Shown here: positions 17,239 to 26,633 of the stretch, in pieces | How positions within the stretch are numbered: position 1 is the first letter of the stretch | How the letters are laid out: each line of letters starts with the position of its first letter | Assembly: GCA_004791645.1 (NCBI GenBank) | Contig: SRSN01000008.1 | Location: 1-35,220, forward strand | Origin: Alcaligenaceae bacterium 429 | GTDB lineage: Bacteria > Pseudomonadota > Gammaproteobacteria > Burkholderiales > Burkholderiaceae_B | Direction: 5' to 3' | DNA length: 35,220 bases | Notes under the pieces: model-generated | The model's database searches: none | What the model was told of the DNA's origin: nothing | Seen by the model: the letters and a program-made list of their open reading frames with translations, nothing else | Position numbers and translations under genes: made by a program

Positions 17239-19284
17239 TTACAGAATCTTTTCTACAGCTTCGACCAACTTCTCAGTGGTCAGACCAAAGTGCTTGAACA
17301 GTACATCAGCCGGCGCAGACGCACCGTAGCTGTCTATACCCAGAACCGCACCATCTAGGCCTACATATTTGTGCCACAAGCCAGTGGAACCCGCTTCAAT
17401 CGCCACACGAGGCAAACCAGCAGGCAACACGGCATCACGCCACGCTTTATCTTGTGCATCAAAGATATTGGTGCAAGGCATGGAAACCACGCGCACTGGA
17501 ATACCTTTTTCTGCTAATTCAGTTTGTGCCTTCAACGCCAGTTCTACTTCAGAACCTGTAGCCATGATGATGGCACGTGCGTTAGCCGCATCACGCAATA
17601 CATAACCACCGCGCGCAATCGCTGCAACGGTTTGGCTATCACGCTCAATGAAAGGCAGATTTTGACGGGACAACAGCAGCGCACTTGGGCCACCGTCTTT
17701 CACGTTCAAGCCTACGCTTGCTGGACGGCGAACGGACTCAATCCATGCCACAGCAGTTTCGGTGGTGTCGCAAGGACGCCATACGTGCAGGTTAGGAATC
17801 AAACGCAGACTAGAAGCGTGCTCGATGGACTGGTGAGTAGGACCGTCTTCGCCCAAACCGATGGAGTCGTGTGTGAACACGTGCACCACGCGCTGTTTCA
17901 TCAACGCAGCCATACGAATGGCATTACGTGAGTAATCAGAGAATGTCAGGAAGGTACCGCCAAATGGCAGGTAACCACCGTGCAATGCCATACCGTTCAT
18001 CACGGCAGCCATACCGAACTCACGCACACCGTAGTTGATGTGACGACCGAACTGTACGCCGTCGTCGGTTGCACGCACAGGAGCAACGCCAGGCCAGTTA
18101 GTCAGGTTAGAACCGGTCAAGTCAGCCGAACCACCCAGCATTTCAGGCAAGCCATCTACCAGACCTTCAATGGCCAACTGGGAGGCTTTACGTGTAGCAA
18201 CGGTTTGTGCTGCCGCTTGGGTTTTGTTCAGTAATTCTTGAGCCAACTCGTCGAAGTTAGCAGGCAATTCGCTGCGCAGACGACGGGCCAGTTCTTTAGC
18301 CAGTTCTGGGTGTGCAGCTTGGTATGCGGCAAAACGCTGTTCCCACTCGGATTGAGCAGCAGCACCTTTGCTGCGGCCATCCCAGTATTCGTACACGTCT
18401 GCTGGAATCTCAAAAGCAGCATGAGGCCAGCCAATGGCTGCGCGTGTGGCAGCAATTTCTTCATCACCAAATGGAGCGCCGTGAGACTTCTCGGAGCCAG
18501 CCAGTTTAGGTGAACCTTTACCAATTACTGTCTTACAGCAAATGATGGTTGGGCCGTTGCCTTCTTTAACGTAGGCTTTGGCTGTTTGTACTGCTTTTTC
18601 CAGTGCCTCTACGCTGTGGCCATCAACGTTTTCTACAACGTTCCAGCCGTAACTACGGAAGCGCTCTGTTGTGTTATCGCCAAACCAAGATTCCACTTTA
18701 CCGTCAATGGAGATGCCATTGTCGTCGTAGAACACGATCAATTTGGACAGTTTCAAGGTACCTGCCAACGAGCATGCTTCATGGGAAATACCTTCCATCA
18801 AGCAGCCATCGCCCACAAACGCATACGTGTTGTGATCCACAACATTATGGCCTGGACGGTTGAATTCTTTAGCCAGCAAGGCTTCGGCCAATGCCATACC
18901 TACGGCGTTGGAAATACCTTGTCCCAATGGGCCTGTGGTAGTTTCCACACCAGCGGTTTCGCCCACTTCAGGGTGGCCGGCGGTACGCGAGTGCAATTGA
19001 CGGAAATTACGCAGCTCTTCCATGGGCAGATCGTAGCCTGTCAGATGCAACAGGGCATAAATCAGCATGGAGCCGTGGCCGTTAGACAATACGAAGCGGT
19101 CACGATCAAACCACGCAGGATCAGCTGGGTTATGTTTGAGGTGGCGTGTCCACAGCACTTCGGCAATTTCTGCCATCCCCATAGGCGCACCAGGGTGACC
19201 CGATTTAGCTTGTTGCACGGCATCCATCGCCAGTGCACGAATGGCATTCGCCATGGGCGATACGGAGGAAGAGGATAAGTCCAT
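17239..19284 (-). CDS. tkt: transketolase
   Basis: A 681-residue thiamine-diphosphate enzyme of the pentose phosphate pathway. [11 protein letters not shown], the ThDP/Mg motif starting [18 protein letters not shown] and [10 protein letters not shown] are present, covering the PP, Pyr and C-terminal domains at full length. An open frame extends upstream to 19395, but the ATG at 19284 is chosen because the family N-terminus ([15 protein letters not shown]) starts ten residues later and an AAGAG lies upstream. It heads tkt-gap-pgk and is divergent from rsmE across 165 bases, which should hold both promoters; no clear consensus pair was found there. Confidence 0.95.
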   Translation of the reverse strand: MDLSSSSVSPMANAIRALAMDAVQQAKSGHPGAPMGMAEIAEVLWTRHLKHNPADPAWFDRDRFVLSNGHGSMLIYALLHLTGYDLPMEELRNFRQLHSRTAGHPEVGETAGVETTTGPLGQGISNAVGMALAEALLAKEFNRPGHNVVDHNTYAFVGDGCLMEGISHEACSLAGTLKLSKLIVFYDDNGISIDGKVESWFGDNTTERFRSYGWNVVENVDGHSVEALEKAVQTAKAYVKEGNGPTIICCKTVIGKGSPKLAGSEKSHGAPFGDEEIAATRAAIGWPHAAFEIPADVYEYWDGRSKGAAAQSEWEQRFAAYQAAHPELAKELARRLRSELPANFDELAQELLNKTQAAAQTVATRKASQLAIEGLVDGLPEMLGGSADLTGSNLTNWPGVAPVRATDDGVQFGRHINYGVREFGMAAVMNGMALHGGYLPFGGTFLTFSDYSRNAIRMAALMKQRVVHVFTHDSIGLGEDGPTHQSIEHASSLRLIPNLHVWRPCDTTETAVAWIESVRRPASVGLNVKDGGPSALLLSRQNLPFIERDSQTVAAIARGGYVLRDAANARAIIMATGSEVELALKAQTELAEKGIPVRVVSMPCTNIFDAQDKAWRDAVLPAGLPRVAIEAGSTGLWHKYVGLDGAVLGIDSYGASAPADVLFKHFGLTTEKLVEAVEKIL

Positions 19285-19449
19285 TGGAAACTCTTGAAGG
19301 GCAAATGACACTGTGGCCTGCCCCATCATCAACAGGTAGTTATTAAAGCCATTCATTTTACCACCGCAATGCCCGCTGCACCGCCACCCAAGCACTCCAG
19401 AGCTCGGTTATGCTGTAACAAGCATGACTCTTCAAACTCAGCCAAGCAT

Positions 19450-20199
19450 ATGAATCTGCCACGTTTTTTTTGTGAAATAGACCTGCAAACAGGCACTACC
19501 GTTGAACTTAGCACCGAGCTGGCCCACTATATGCTCCGTGTTTTACGTCTCAAAGACCAATCTAAGGTCTGGCTTTTTAATGGCCAAGGCGGACAATTTT
19601 TGGCATCTTTACAACATCAAGGTAAAGGTGTGCTAGCACACTTGCTGGAATTTCAAGATCTTGAACGCGAGCTTCCGCAACGCATTACGGTTGCCCAAGG
19701 CTTAGCCTCTGGCGACAAAATGGATTGGATTGCAGAAAAATGCACCGAGGTAGGCGTCACTGCCCTCGCCCCTATTGCCGCTCGCTACAGTGTTCTACAA
19801 CTGCAAGGCGACAGACTACAAAAGCGTGTACAACACTGGCAAAAAGTTGCCCGATCAGCCAGCGAACAATGTGGGCGCAACCGCGTCATGCACGTATCGC
19901 CCCCACAACAACTGGCAGCTTTTTTACAGTCGCTCCCTAACTCTGCTCATACACGCGTTATTTTTTGTGACCCAGATGCTGAGCACGACTTAGACAGCGC
20001 CTTGGCGGAAGTCTCCGACTGGCCTGATGCTCATATAGTGTTTTTGATTGGCCCAGAAGGTGGGTGGTCAGAAGAAGAAAAGGCCCAAGCAATCGCTGCT
20101 GGGGCCTTGTCTATGCGTTTCGGTGCTCGTATTTTGCGTACCGAAACCGCTGCTATCGCATTGGTATCAGCAGCCAGCGCAAGAATGGGCTGGCTGTAG
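19450..20199 (+). CDS. rsmE: 16S rRNA (uracil1498-N3)-methyltransferase
   Basis: A 249-residue SPOUT-class methyltransferase that methylates U1498 of 16S rRNA with SAM. MNLPRFF at the start, GLASGDKMDWIAEKCTEVGV in the middle, and the knot motifs LIGPEGGWSEEE and RILRTETAAIAL are diagnostic. The ATG at 19450 is chosen from the family start; the open frame reaches 27 residues further up without family similarity. It ends only 6 bases from the convergent barstar-like gene. Confidence 0.95.
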   Translation: MNLPRFFCEIDLQTGTTVELSTELAHYMLRVLRLKDQSKVWLFNGQGGQFLASLQHQGKGVLAHLLEFQDLERELPQRITVAQGLASGDKMDWIAEKCTEVGVTALAPIAARYSVLQLQGDRLQKRVQHWQKVARSASEQCGRNRVMHVSPPQQLAAFLQSLPNSAHTRVIFCDPDAEHDLDSALAEVSDWPDAHIVFLIGPEGGWSEEEKAQAIAAGALSMRFGARILRTETAAIALVSAASARMGWL

Positions 20200-20205
20200 T
20201 CAGCC

Positions 20206-20688
20206 TCAATCTTCGTAGCTTGGTTCCACGTCACCACCTGAGTATGGCGTGGGCGCTACACCAGGCTCAGCATCAGGGTGCTTGCCTGCGTGAATAACAG
20301 TGTAGGCAAACATCTTGTCTTTAGTGCTGACAAAGTCGGCCACATCATTACACACACTCAAAATAGCCTGCGCATGGGTTTCCAGCGCGGGGTCACCTGT
20401 GTGCAATTTATCAAACCACAGATACAACCCTGTTTTTTGATCCAAAACGGTGTCGCACAAACAATCATAGAGCGCATCCAGATCACTACCGAAAAAGTCG
20501 GGGTAATCCACTGCCTTCACAATAGCGCGCAGTACTGCTGAACAACTACGAGCGCGATCACAATCTACTTCACCTACTGTGATCTCGGCCGCTTGTGCCA
20601 TGGTGAAAATTTTACTTTTTTGTGCATCGGTTGCATTAATCAGGCCACCCTGCTGCAACAGCTCTTGCAAATTGAGGCTTTGACTCAT
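20206..20688 (-). CDS. barstar family protein (putative RNase inhibitor)
   Basis: A 160-residue protein with a central barstar-like segment. DYPDFFGSDLDALYDCLCD (about 82-100) matches the inhibitor helix of barstar, including the two Asp residues of the LDALxD pattern that contact barnase. It is longer than classic barstar (about 90 residues), with extra N-terminal residues and a Pro/Gly/acid-rich tail. An AGAAGG site precedes the ATG. No ribonuclease gene lies beside it: rsmE is convergent downstream and maeB lies upstream beyond a 340-base gap. The target nuclease is unknown. Confidence 0.82.
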   Translation of the reverse strand: MSQSLNLQELLQQGGLINATDAQKSKIFTMAQAAEITVGEVDCDRARSCSAVLRAIVKAVDYPDFFGSDLDALYDCLCDTVLDQKTGLYLWFDKLHTGDPALETHAQAILSVCNDVADFVSTKDKMFAYTVIHAGKHPDAEPGVAPTPYSGGDVEPSYED

Positions 20689-21030
20689 TGCGATGCCCTT
20701 CTAAAAACGTTGACTTCCTGTCGATCCATAATACCTGCTCAATCTGAACCGATCAGCCTTTTACCTCTGGCTAATCCGAACAATAAATTAGAAACTTGTC
20801 TATCGCCAGTACATTCGTCATGACTGAGAATTTTCCGTTGACGGTAAGAGACGTGCGGTGCGCACAGAAACAACCCGTAACGTTTTTATCTTAGGCGATA
20901 TTTAGACGTAGCGAATGGGTTTTTAATCCATTTAGCAGTCTCTGTGCAAGCGGTCGAAGAATCCGTTTCTTTCCCTCAACACTTCAATTCAGGTATTGCA
21001 AAATACCTACAATAGCATACGCACAAAAAA
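20689..21030 (-). other. gap between maeB and the barstar-like gene, no gene recognised
   Basis: About 340 bases without a convincing gene on either strand. On the minus strand one frame is open for about 80 codons but is split by stops, and no family was recognised in it. A short inverted repeat lies at 20991-20997 with 21002-21008. The segment is also the leader of the barstar-like gene, with a TATTAT near 20733 but no good -35 box. It could hold a promoter, a small RNA or a decayed gene; none can be supported firmly. Confidence 0.4.
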
Positions 21031-21063
21031 ACTGGCCTGCGCTCCGTTAAGAGGCAGGCCAGT
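21024..21063 (-). terminator. terminator of maeB
   Basis: A perfect 10-bp stem (21031-21040 with 21054-21063) begins 9 bases after the maeB stop. On the minus strand it is followed directly by TTTTTTGTG. It has the form of a strong intrinsic terminator. Confidence 0.88.
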
Positions 21064-21071
21064 AGCGAAAC

Positions 21072-23363
21072 TTAGTCGCGTGCGGTGTTGGCATCCACCA
21101 CTGTCAGTGCCGTCATATTGATAATACGACGTACCGAGGAGCTGGAGGTCATAATGCTGATAGGAGCATTAGCGCCTAGCAAGAATGGGCCTACAGCAAC
21201 GTTACCACCTGCCTCTGTCTTTAACAGGTTGTAAGCGATATTACCGGCATCTACGTTCGGGCAAATCAGCAAGTTTGCTGCGCCATTCAACGTAGTGTGG
21301 GGCAGAATGCGTTTACGCAGGCTTTCATCCAATGCACAATCACCGTGCATTTCACCATCTACTTCTAGCTCAGGCGCTTGTTGACGGATTAAATCCAACG
21401 CTTCGCGCATTTTGCCGCCAGATGACGAGCTGCCTGTACCAAAGTTAGAACGGGACAACAACGCTGCTTTAGGCTCGATGTTCAGCTCACGCATGCGACG
21501 TGCAGCCGCAATCGTGATTTCAGCGATCTGTTCTGCGTCGGGGTTGTCATTAACATGTGTATCAGCCAATGCCACGGTACGCTCACGCAACAGCAAGATG
21601 TTCATCGCACTGTAGGTTTTCGCACCAGGACGTTTACCAATCACTTCGTCAATGAACTGCAAGTGGTTAGCGTAGCTACCCACGGTACCGCAGATCATGC
21701 CGTCGGCTTCGCCCAGATGCAGCATCATGGCACCAATCAGAGTAAAGCGACGACGCATCTCTACGCGTGCCATTTCTTTGGTCACGCCATCGCGGCAACG
21801 CATTTCCCAGTAGGCTGTCCAGTAACGGTTGAAGCGATCATCTTGCTCTGGGTTGGTGACATCTACGTCAACACCCAAACGAATACGCAAGCCAAAACGC
21901 TCAATACGTTGTTGCAACACGGCTGGGCGGCCAATCAGGATAGGTGTAGCCAATTTCTCGTCTACGATTACCTGTACCGCACGCAGCACACCTTCGTCTT
22001 CGCCTTCTGCGAACACAATACGTGATTTGCCGCCGTTTTTAACAATCTCTTTAGCTGCACCATACACAGGCTTCATGAAAGCGCCAGAACGGTACACAAA
22101 CTGCTGCAACTGGTAGACGTATGCGTCTAGGTCTTCGATAGGGCGTGTAGCAACGCCTTCATCCATACCGGCTTTAGCAACAGCAGGAGCTATACGTGCG
22201 ATCAAGCGAGAGTCAAAGGGTTTTGGAATCAGGTACTCAGGACCAAACTCCAGATTCTCGATGTTGTAAGCCGCAGCAACCAGCTCATCTTGCTCTTCAC
22301 GCGCCAATTGGCAAATAGCGTGTACAGCCGCAATTTCCATGCCACGTGTAATGGTAGTTGCACCAATATCCAGCGCACCACGGAAGATGTACGGGAAGCA
22401 CAGCACGTTGTTGACTTGGTTAGGGTAGTCAGAACGACCTGTAGCAATCACCACGTCATCACGTACCGCGTGTGCGTCTTCGGGCAGAATTTCTGGGTTA
22501 GGGTTAGCCAACGCCAAGATCAGTGGGCGAGCAGCCATGCGTGCCACCATTTCTGGTTTCAACACGCCACCAGCAGATAAGCCCAAGAATACGTCGGCAT
22601 TCTCAACCACATCGGCCAATTTACGTGCATCAGTATCTTGCACAAAGCGCTCTTTGGTTTCATCCATCAAGACGGTACGGCCTTTGTAGACCACGCCTTC
22701 GATGTCTGTCAGCCAGATGTTTTTCATTGGCAGGCCTAGGTCTACCAACAATTCCAAACACGCCAAAGCAGCCGCGCCCGCGCCGGACACTACCACTTTT
22801 ACTTCTTCTAGCTTTTTGTCTACCACTGCCAAACCGTTCAGGAATGCAGCAGCCACACAGATAGCTGTACCGTGCTGATCGTCGTGGAAGACAGGGATCT
22901 TCATGCGTTCACGCAGCTTTTTCTCTACGATGAAGCACTCTGGCGCTTTGATATCTTCTAGGTTGATACCACCGAAAGTGGGTTCCAAACCAGCAATGAT
23001 ATCTACCAGTTTCTCTGGATCGGTTTCATTGATCTCGATATCGAATACATCGATACCAGCAAAGTTCTTGAACAGAACAGCTTTACCTTCCATCACAGGC
23101 TTAGATGCCAATGCACCAATATTGCCCAGACCCAGTACAGCAGTACCGTTGGTGATAACACCAACCAAGTTGCCACGACCGGTGTAACGGAACGCATTTT
23201 GCGGGTCAGTTACGATTTCCTCACACGCGGCTGCAACACCTGGAGAATACGCCAACGCCAGATCACGCTGGTTGGATAACTGCTTAGTAGGTGTCACTGA
23301 CAGTTTGCCAGGGCGACCTTGCTCGTGATACTCGAGCGCTGCCTTGCGAAGATTTTCATCCAT
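21072..23363 (-). CDS. maeB: NADP-dependent malic enzyme with phosphotransacetylase domain
   Basis: A 763-residue fusion enzyme. Residues about 1-420 are malic enzyme: the N-terminal catalytic domain ([20 protein letters not shown]) and the NADP Rossmann motif [12 protein letters not shown]. Residues about 430-763 are a phosphate acetyl/butyryltransferase-like domain, usually regulatory rather than catalytic in this family. It decarboxylates malate to pyruvate, making NADPH and feeding gluconeogenic or lipid metabolism from C4 acids. The gene stands alone, with a strong terminator and an upstream gap of 119 bases. The ribosome site is weak. Confidence 0.95.
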   Translation of the reverse strand: MDENLRKAALEYHEQGRPGKLSVTPTKQLSNQRDLALAYSPGVAAACEEIVTDPQNAFRYTGRGNLVGVITNGTAVLGLGNIGALASKPVMEGKAVLFKNFAGIDVFDIEINETDPEKLVDIIAGLEPTFGGINLEDIKAPECFIVEKKLRERMKIPVFHDDQHGTAICVAAAFLNGLAVVDKKLEEVKVVVSGAGAAALACLELLVDLGLPMKNIWLTDIEGVVYKGRTVLMDETKERFVQDTDARKLADVVENADVFLGLSAGGVLKPEMVARMAARPLILALANPNPEILPEDAHAVRDDVVIATGRSDYPNQVNNVLCFPYIFRGALDIGATTITRGMEIAAVHAICQLAREEQDELVAAAYNIENLEFGPEYLIPKPFDSRLIARIAPAVAKAGMDEGVATRPIEDLDAYVYQLQQFVYRSGAFMKPVYGAAKEIVKNGGKSRIVFAEGEDEGVLRAVQVIVDEKLATPILIGRPAVLQQRIERFGLRIRLGVDVDVTNPEQDDRFNRYWTAYWEMRCRDGVTKEMARVEMRRRFTLIGAMMLHLGEADGMICGTVGSYANHLQFIDEVIGKRPGAKTYSAMNILLLRERTVALADTHVNDNPDAEQIAEITIAAARRMRELNIEPKAALLSRSNFGTGSSSSGGKMREALDLIRQQAPELEVDGEMHGDCALDESLRKRILPHTTLNGAANLLICPNVDAGNIAYNLLKTEAGGNVAVGPFLLGANAPISIMTSSSSVRRIINMTALTVVDANTARD

Positions 23364-23482
23364 AACGTTTAACCACTTACTCTAGAAATTCAAATACTAA
23401 ATACAGGGCTAACCCTAAAGAGCCCCATTCTATCCTCTAGGTCACACGGAACACATGCTGCAGGGCAGCAAAAATAGTAGAA

Positions 23483-24409
23483 CTATAGTTTTAGTCCATC
23501 CCACTCTTGTGCAGGGTGTGTAAAATTCCCTTGCGGATCAAAGCATTGCTTCACTTCCATCTCTATATCGGCGGCGGCAATCTGTAGGCTTTTTTCACGC
23601 AGTAAACCAGCTTGTGAATGCTCCCACACAGCCTCTGTGGATAAGCAGCGCGCATCCAACACCACCCACTCCAACCAACCTAGATCGCCCCCACTACCTA
23701 ATAGTAGGTGAGCTAAATTCAAATCATGATCTGCCTGCACAGGCTGCAAGGCATCTAATCTATAGCGTGCTTCCCACAGCGGTAACGCCAAACACGCCTG
23801 CCCCATTTCACTATTTTGCAACTGAAACAGCTGAGGCACCATTTGGCGCAAACGGGGCGTATTCAACGGTTTGGTGTTGTTCTGCCCAAAAGCCCCCAAA
23901 CTCGATACCGTACCATCGTCCATGACTAATGATGCATGAACCACACCCGATAAGTGAGTGTGGCCTGTGCGCCAGCTTTGGCTGTGTCTATCTAGCAACC
24001 ACGCCGCAATCGTCCACTCTGCTGGCCACGCCGCTAAACCGCGTAAGCCCGCTTCGCTTAGCTCTCCCAACAAGCAGCCTGGCTGCACAAACCAGTGCCC
24101 GTTTTCCGGCTGCAGAATTTGAAATTTATTCAAGTTTTTGGGATCTACCCACAAGGTGGGTAACGTGTCGTCACTATGCCGGTGCGGCACACCCTCTACC
24201 CCCATCATGACCTGATGCAAGGCGCAGAGGTTGCGAGCGTGATGTACGTCTGCCGGTGTTTCGGGCGTAAAACATAATTGCTCCCCGCCCAACACTCGCT
24301 TCTCACCTTGCGCTTTTTGGCTCAGTTGTAAGCAGAACTGATCCCATGCACTGACCTGCTCCACATGCCTACGACCCGACAGAAAAGCCCGACGCGATTC
24401 AGAATGCAT
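23483..24409 (-). CDS. degenerate FAD-binding (VAO/GlcE-like) protein
   Basis: A 308-residue protein with a possible relation to glycolate-oxidase-type FAD enzymes. The C-terminal CFDPQGNFTHP resembles the end of GlcD/GlcE proteins, and WFVQPGCLLGELSEAGL resembles the PCMH FAD-domain pattern before the diphosphate loop. The canonical glycine-rich FAD loop is not visible, so FAD binding is doubtful. The N-terminus has RRAFLSGRR, like a twin-arginine or TAT-derived start, but a hydrophobic signal core is missing. It is divergent from the PLP aminotransferase across 92 bases. Assignment is tentative. Confidence 0.55.
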   Translation of the reverse strand: MHSESRRAFLSGRRHVEQVSAWDQFCLQLSQKAQGEKRVLGGEQLCFTPETPADVHHARNLCALHQVMMGVEGVPHRHSDDTLPTLWVDPKNLNKFQILQPENGHWFVQPGCLLGELSEAGLRGLAAWPAEWTIAAWLLDRHSQSWRTGHTHLSGVVHASLVMDDGTVSSLGAFGQNNTKPLNTPRLRQMVPQLFQLQNSEMGQACLALPLWEARYRLDALQPVQADHDLNLAHLLLGSGGDLGWLEWVVLDARCLSTEAVWEHSQAGLLREKSLQIAAADIEMEVKQCFDPQGNFTHPAQEWDGLKL

Positions 24410-24501
24410 TGTATTTTCCTGCCATATGCTTATGATTAATGGGTTAATCCTGACTCAGCCACCGCTGCAATGCGGCCTTTTATACCGAGATTCTCTGCTT
24501 T

Positions 24502-25662
24502 ATGTTTCGCCCAGCGCATCGAACTGCACACATCACTCCCTTTCATGCGGTAGAACTGTTCAAAGAAGCCAATGCCTTGATAGCTCAAGGCAAAGATATT
24601 ATCAGCCTGGGCATAGGTGAACCAGACTTCACCGCTCCTGCCGCTGTAGTACAGGCACTACATGCAGCGAGCGAAGCCGGGCGTAGTCAGTACACTCCAC
24701 CGCTGGGTGAGCCTGCTCTGCGTGCTGCCATCAGCCGTTACTATCAAAGCTTTTTTGGCGCCACTCAAGTCACCCCTGATCGTATTGTAGTCACCGCTGG
24801 CGCATCTGGCGCACTAACCCTAGCAGCCTTGGCCTTGATCAATCCCGGTGATGAAGTGCTGATGCCCGACCCCTCCTACCCAGCCAACCAAAATTTTGTG
24901 ACGGCCGCTGGTGGTAAAACGGTTTTAGTGCCTACAACGGCTGAGCAACGTTTCCAACTCAACGCTGAACACGTACGCCAACACTGGAACGAGCGCACAC
25001 GTGGAGTGCTGATTGCTTCTCCAAGCAACCCTACCGGTGCCACCATTAGTCGTGAAGCGTTGCAAGAACTGATTATCGAAGTACGTGCTCGTAACGGTTT
25101 CATCATCATGGATGAAATCTACCTAGGCATTTACTACGAAGAACAGCCCCTGAGCGCGCTAACACTAGACGATGACATCATTATCATCAACAGTTTCTCT
25201 AAGTACTTCCACATGACTGGTTGGCGACTGGGCTGGATGATTGTTCCCCCTGCGCTGATTCCTACCATTGATCGTATGGCCGCTAGCTTGGCTATTTGTG
25301 CACCATCGCTGGCGCAACACGCTGCCTTAGCCTGCTTCACAGAAGACAGCATGGCAATTTATGAAGAGCGTAGGTTGGCATTTAAAGCACGCCGTGATTT
25401 TCTGTTATCAGCCTTTGAGCAAATTGGTGTAGATGTACCCGTCAAACCTGATGGCGCTTTCTATATCTACGCTGATATTAAAGCGCACAGCAACGACAGC
25501 GAAGATTTCTCTAAGCGCTTGTTGCACGAAGCCGGCGTCGCTGCCGTACCCGGCCGCGACTTTGGCCCTAGCATGGCACACCACACCCTGCGCTTCTCAT
25601 ACTCCACATCCTTGGAGCGCCTGCACGAAGCCGTAGAACGTATGCGCCGTTTCTTAGCCTAA
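24502..25662 (+). CDS. class I/II PLP-dependent aminotransferase
   Basis: A 386-residue fold-type I aminotransferase of the aspartate aminotransferase superfamily, subgroup I-gamma-like. The substrate/cofactor residues are Asn176 (SPSNPTG), Asp204 and Tyr207 (IIMDEIYLG), Lys274-equivalent Lys234 (NSFSKYFHMTG) and Arg364 (TLRFSYS) for the substrate carboxylate. LGIGEPDF near residue 36 is the family opening. The amino donor and acceptor cannot be deduced. It is a single gene divergent from the FAD-like protein and ending at a strong bidirectional hairpin. Confidence 0.9.
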   Translation: MFRPAHRTAHITPFHAVELFKEANALIAQGKDIISLGIGEPDFTAPAAVVQALHAASEAGRSQYTPPLGEPALRAAISRYYQSFFGATQVTPDRIVVTAGASGALTLAALALINPGDEVLMPDPSYPANQNFVTAAGGKTVLVPTTAEQRFQLNAEHVRQHWNERTRGVLIASPSNPTGATISREALQELIIEVRARNGFIIMDEIYLGIYYEEQPLSALTLDDDIIIINSFSKYFHMTGWRLGWMIVPPALIPTIDRMAASLAICAPSLAQHAALACFTEDSMAIYEERRLAFKARRDFLLSAFEQIGVDVPVKPDGAFYIYADIKAHSNDSEDFSKRLLHEAGVAAVPGRDFGPSMAHHTLRFSYSTSLERLHEAVERMRRFLA

Positions 25663-25682
25663 GAGGCTCGGCTAGCCTACTA

Positions 25683-25719
25683 ACAAAAAACGCCACGATA
25701 ATTACGTGGCGTTTTTTGT
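25683..25719. terminator. bidirectional terminator between convergent genes
   Basis: A 15-bp perfect stem (25683-25697 with 25705-25719) has a seven-base loop and carries A6 and T6 tracts on its two arms. It lies between the aminotransferase end and the lytic transglycosylase end, so it can stop transcription from both sides. Confidence 0.92.
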
Positions 25720-25724
25720 GAGCA

Positions 25725-26558
25725 TTAATCGCGTATCGGTATACCAGATGCCAGCGCCATACGTCGACGCTCTGCCAGTACACGTGCGCCGTACCCTCCA
25801 TCGCTAGGACCAGTAGCCCCCACGTAACACGCTAAAGCACCGGTTAATGAGCCCCTACGCTTTCTACAGTCGTACAAAATTTGTGTGCCTGCTCGAATAT
25901 TGGCTTCTGGGCTAAACACAGCCAGTTCACGCTCTACGTAATTCTCTAGCTTATCGCGGTGCACTCTGGTCATCACCTGCATCAAACCTTGTGCTCCGGC
26001 ATGACTTTCCGCAAAAGGATTGTAGCTAGACTCTATCGCGATAACTGCCAAAATCAGCTGTGGATCTATGCGTTTTTCAGCTCCCACCGTGAAGGCCGTT
26101 TGCACCAATGCTCCCGACACACTGTGCGCGATTTTATATTTGCGCGCAATGTAGCTGCGTAAAGCCTGAAACTGCGTTTTGGATATGCTATTCACATTAG
26201 CGCCGGCTACAGTGCGCTGTAAGGTATCCACAAAACCTTGATAGGCAGAATACTCCACCACCTCCTCTTCAATAGGGGGAGGCGGCTCATTACCCTCTTC
26301 AGTGGCTTCTTCCTTATTGGCGTCCGGCATCATCCACGCGAATTGTGCGAAATTGTCGTTATTCAGCACTTCAGGGCGTAGAGCATCTACCATCACCGAG
26401 TACAACTGACGGGCCTGTTCTCGGATCGACGGCACAACCAGCCCCGCCGCGATAGTCACCAGCACAGCAATACCCAAGTAAATCGCACACATATGTACGA
26501 ACTCGCTAATGCGATAACGTACGAGGCGTAAGCCTTGATGTGCCCAGTCTGGATTCAT
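25725..26558 (-). CDS. membrane-anchored lytic transglycosylase (SLT domain)
   Basis: A 277-residue protein with one N-terminal membrane segment (about 24-44), an acid/Pro-rich linker (about 79-103) and a C-terminal goose-lysozyme-like SLT domain. Catalytic Glu176 is in AVIAIESSYNPFA, followed by GAQGLMQVM and later SLTGALACYVGATG, both typical of family 1 transglycosylases. It would cleave peptidoglycan with formation of 1,6-anhydro ends from a periplasmic position tethered to the inner membrane. An AAGGAG site supports the ATG. Its exact family member (MltC, Slt or other) is not assignable. Confidence 0.86.
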   Translation of the reverse strand: MNPDWAHQGLRLVRYRISEFVHMCAIYLGIAVLVTIAAGLVVPSIREQARQLYSVMVDALRPEVLNNDNFAQFAWMMPDANKEEATEEGNEPPPPIEEEVVEYSAYQGFVDTLQRTVAGANVNSISKTQFQALRSYIARKYKIAHSVSGALVQTAFTVGAEKRIDPQLILAVIAIESSYNPFAESHAGAQGLMQVMTRVHRDKLENYVERELAVFSPEANIRAGTQILYDCRKRRGSLTGALACYVGATGPSDGGYGARVLAERRRMALASGIPIRD

Positions 26559-26585
26559 GTCCGGACTCCTTCTTAATCCTGTAGG

Positions 26586-26591
26586 TATAAT
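26586..26591 (+). promoter_or_regulatory. candidate -10 box of ubiD
   Basis: A perfect TATAAT lies 42 bases before the ubiD GTG start in the 75-base divergent region. No good -35 box is found at 16-18 base spacing, so an activator or a weak promoter is likely if it is used. Confidence 0.35.
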
Positions 26592-26633
26592 CTTAACAAC
26601 CTTTACCCCAGAAAACCGGAGTATCTCTTCACA

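Noticed and set aside
16228-17358. Long plus-strand open frame of 376 codons opposite gap
   Set aside because: It is antisense to a highly conserved GAPDH, rich in Cys, His and Gln in the way of shadow frames, and matches no family.
18586-19278. Plus-strand open frame of 230 codons opposite tkt
   Set aside because: Antisense shadow of transketolase, with no ribosome site or family similarity.
20206-20688. Toxin-antitoxin pair with barstar as antitoxin
   Set aside because: No nuclease or other toxin gene adjoins it on either side; only the inhibitor can be supported.
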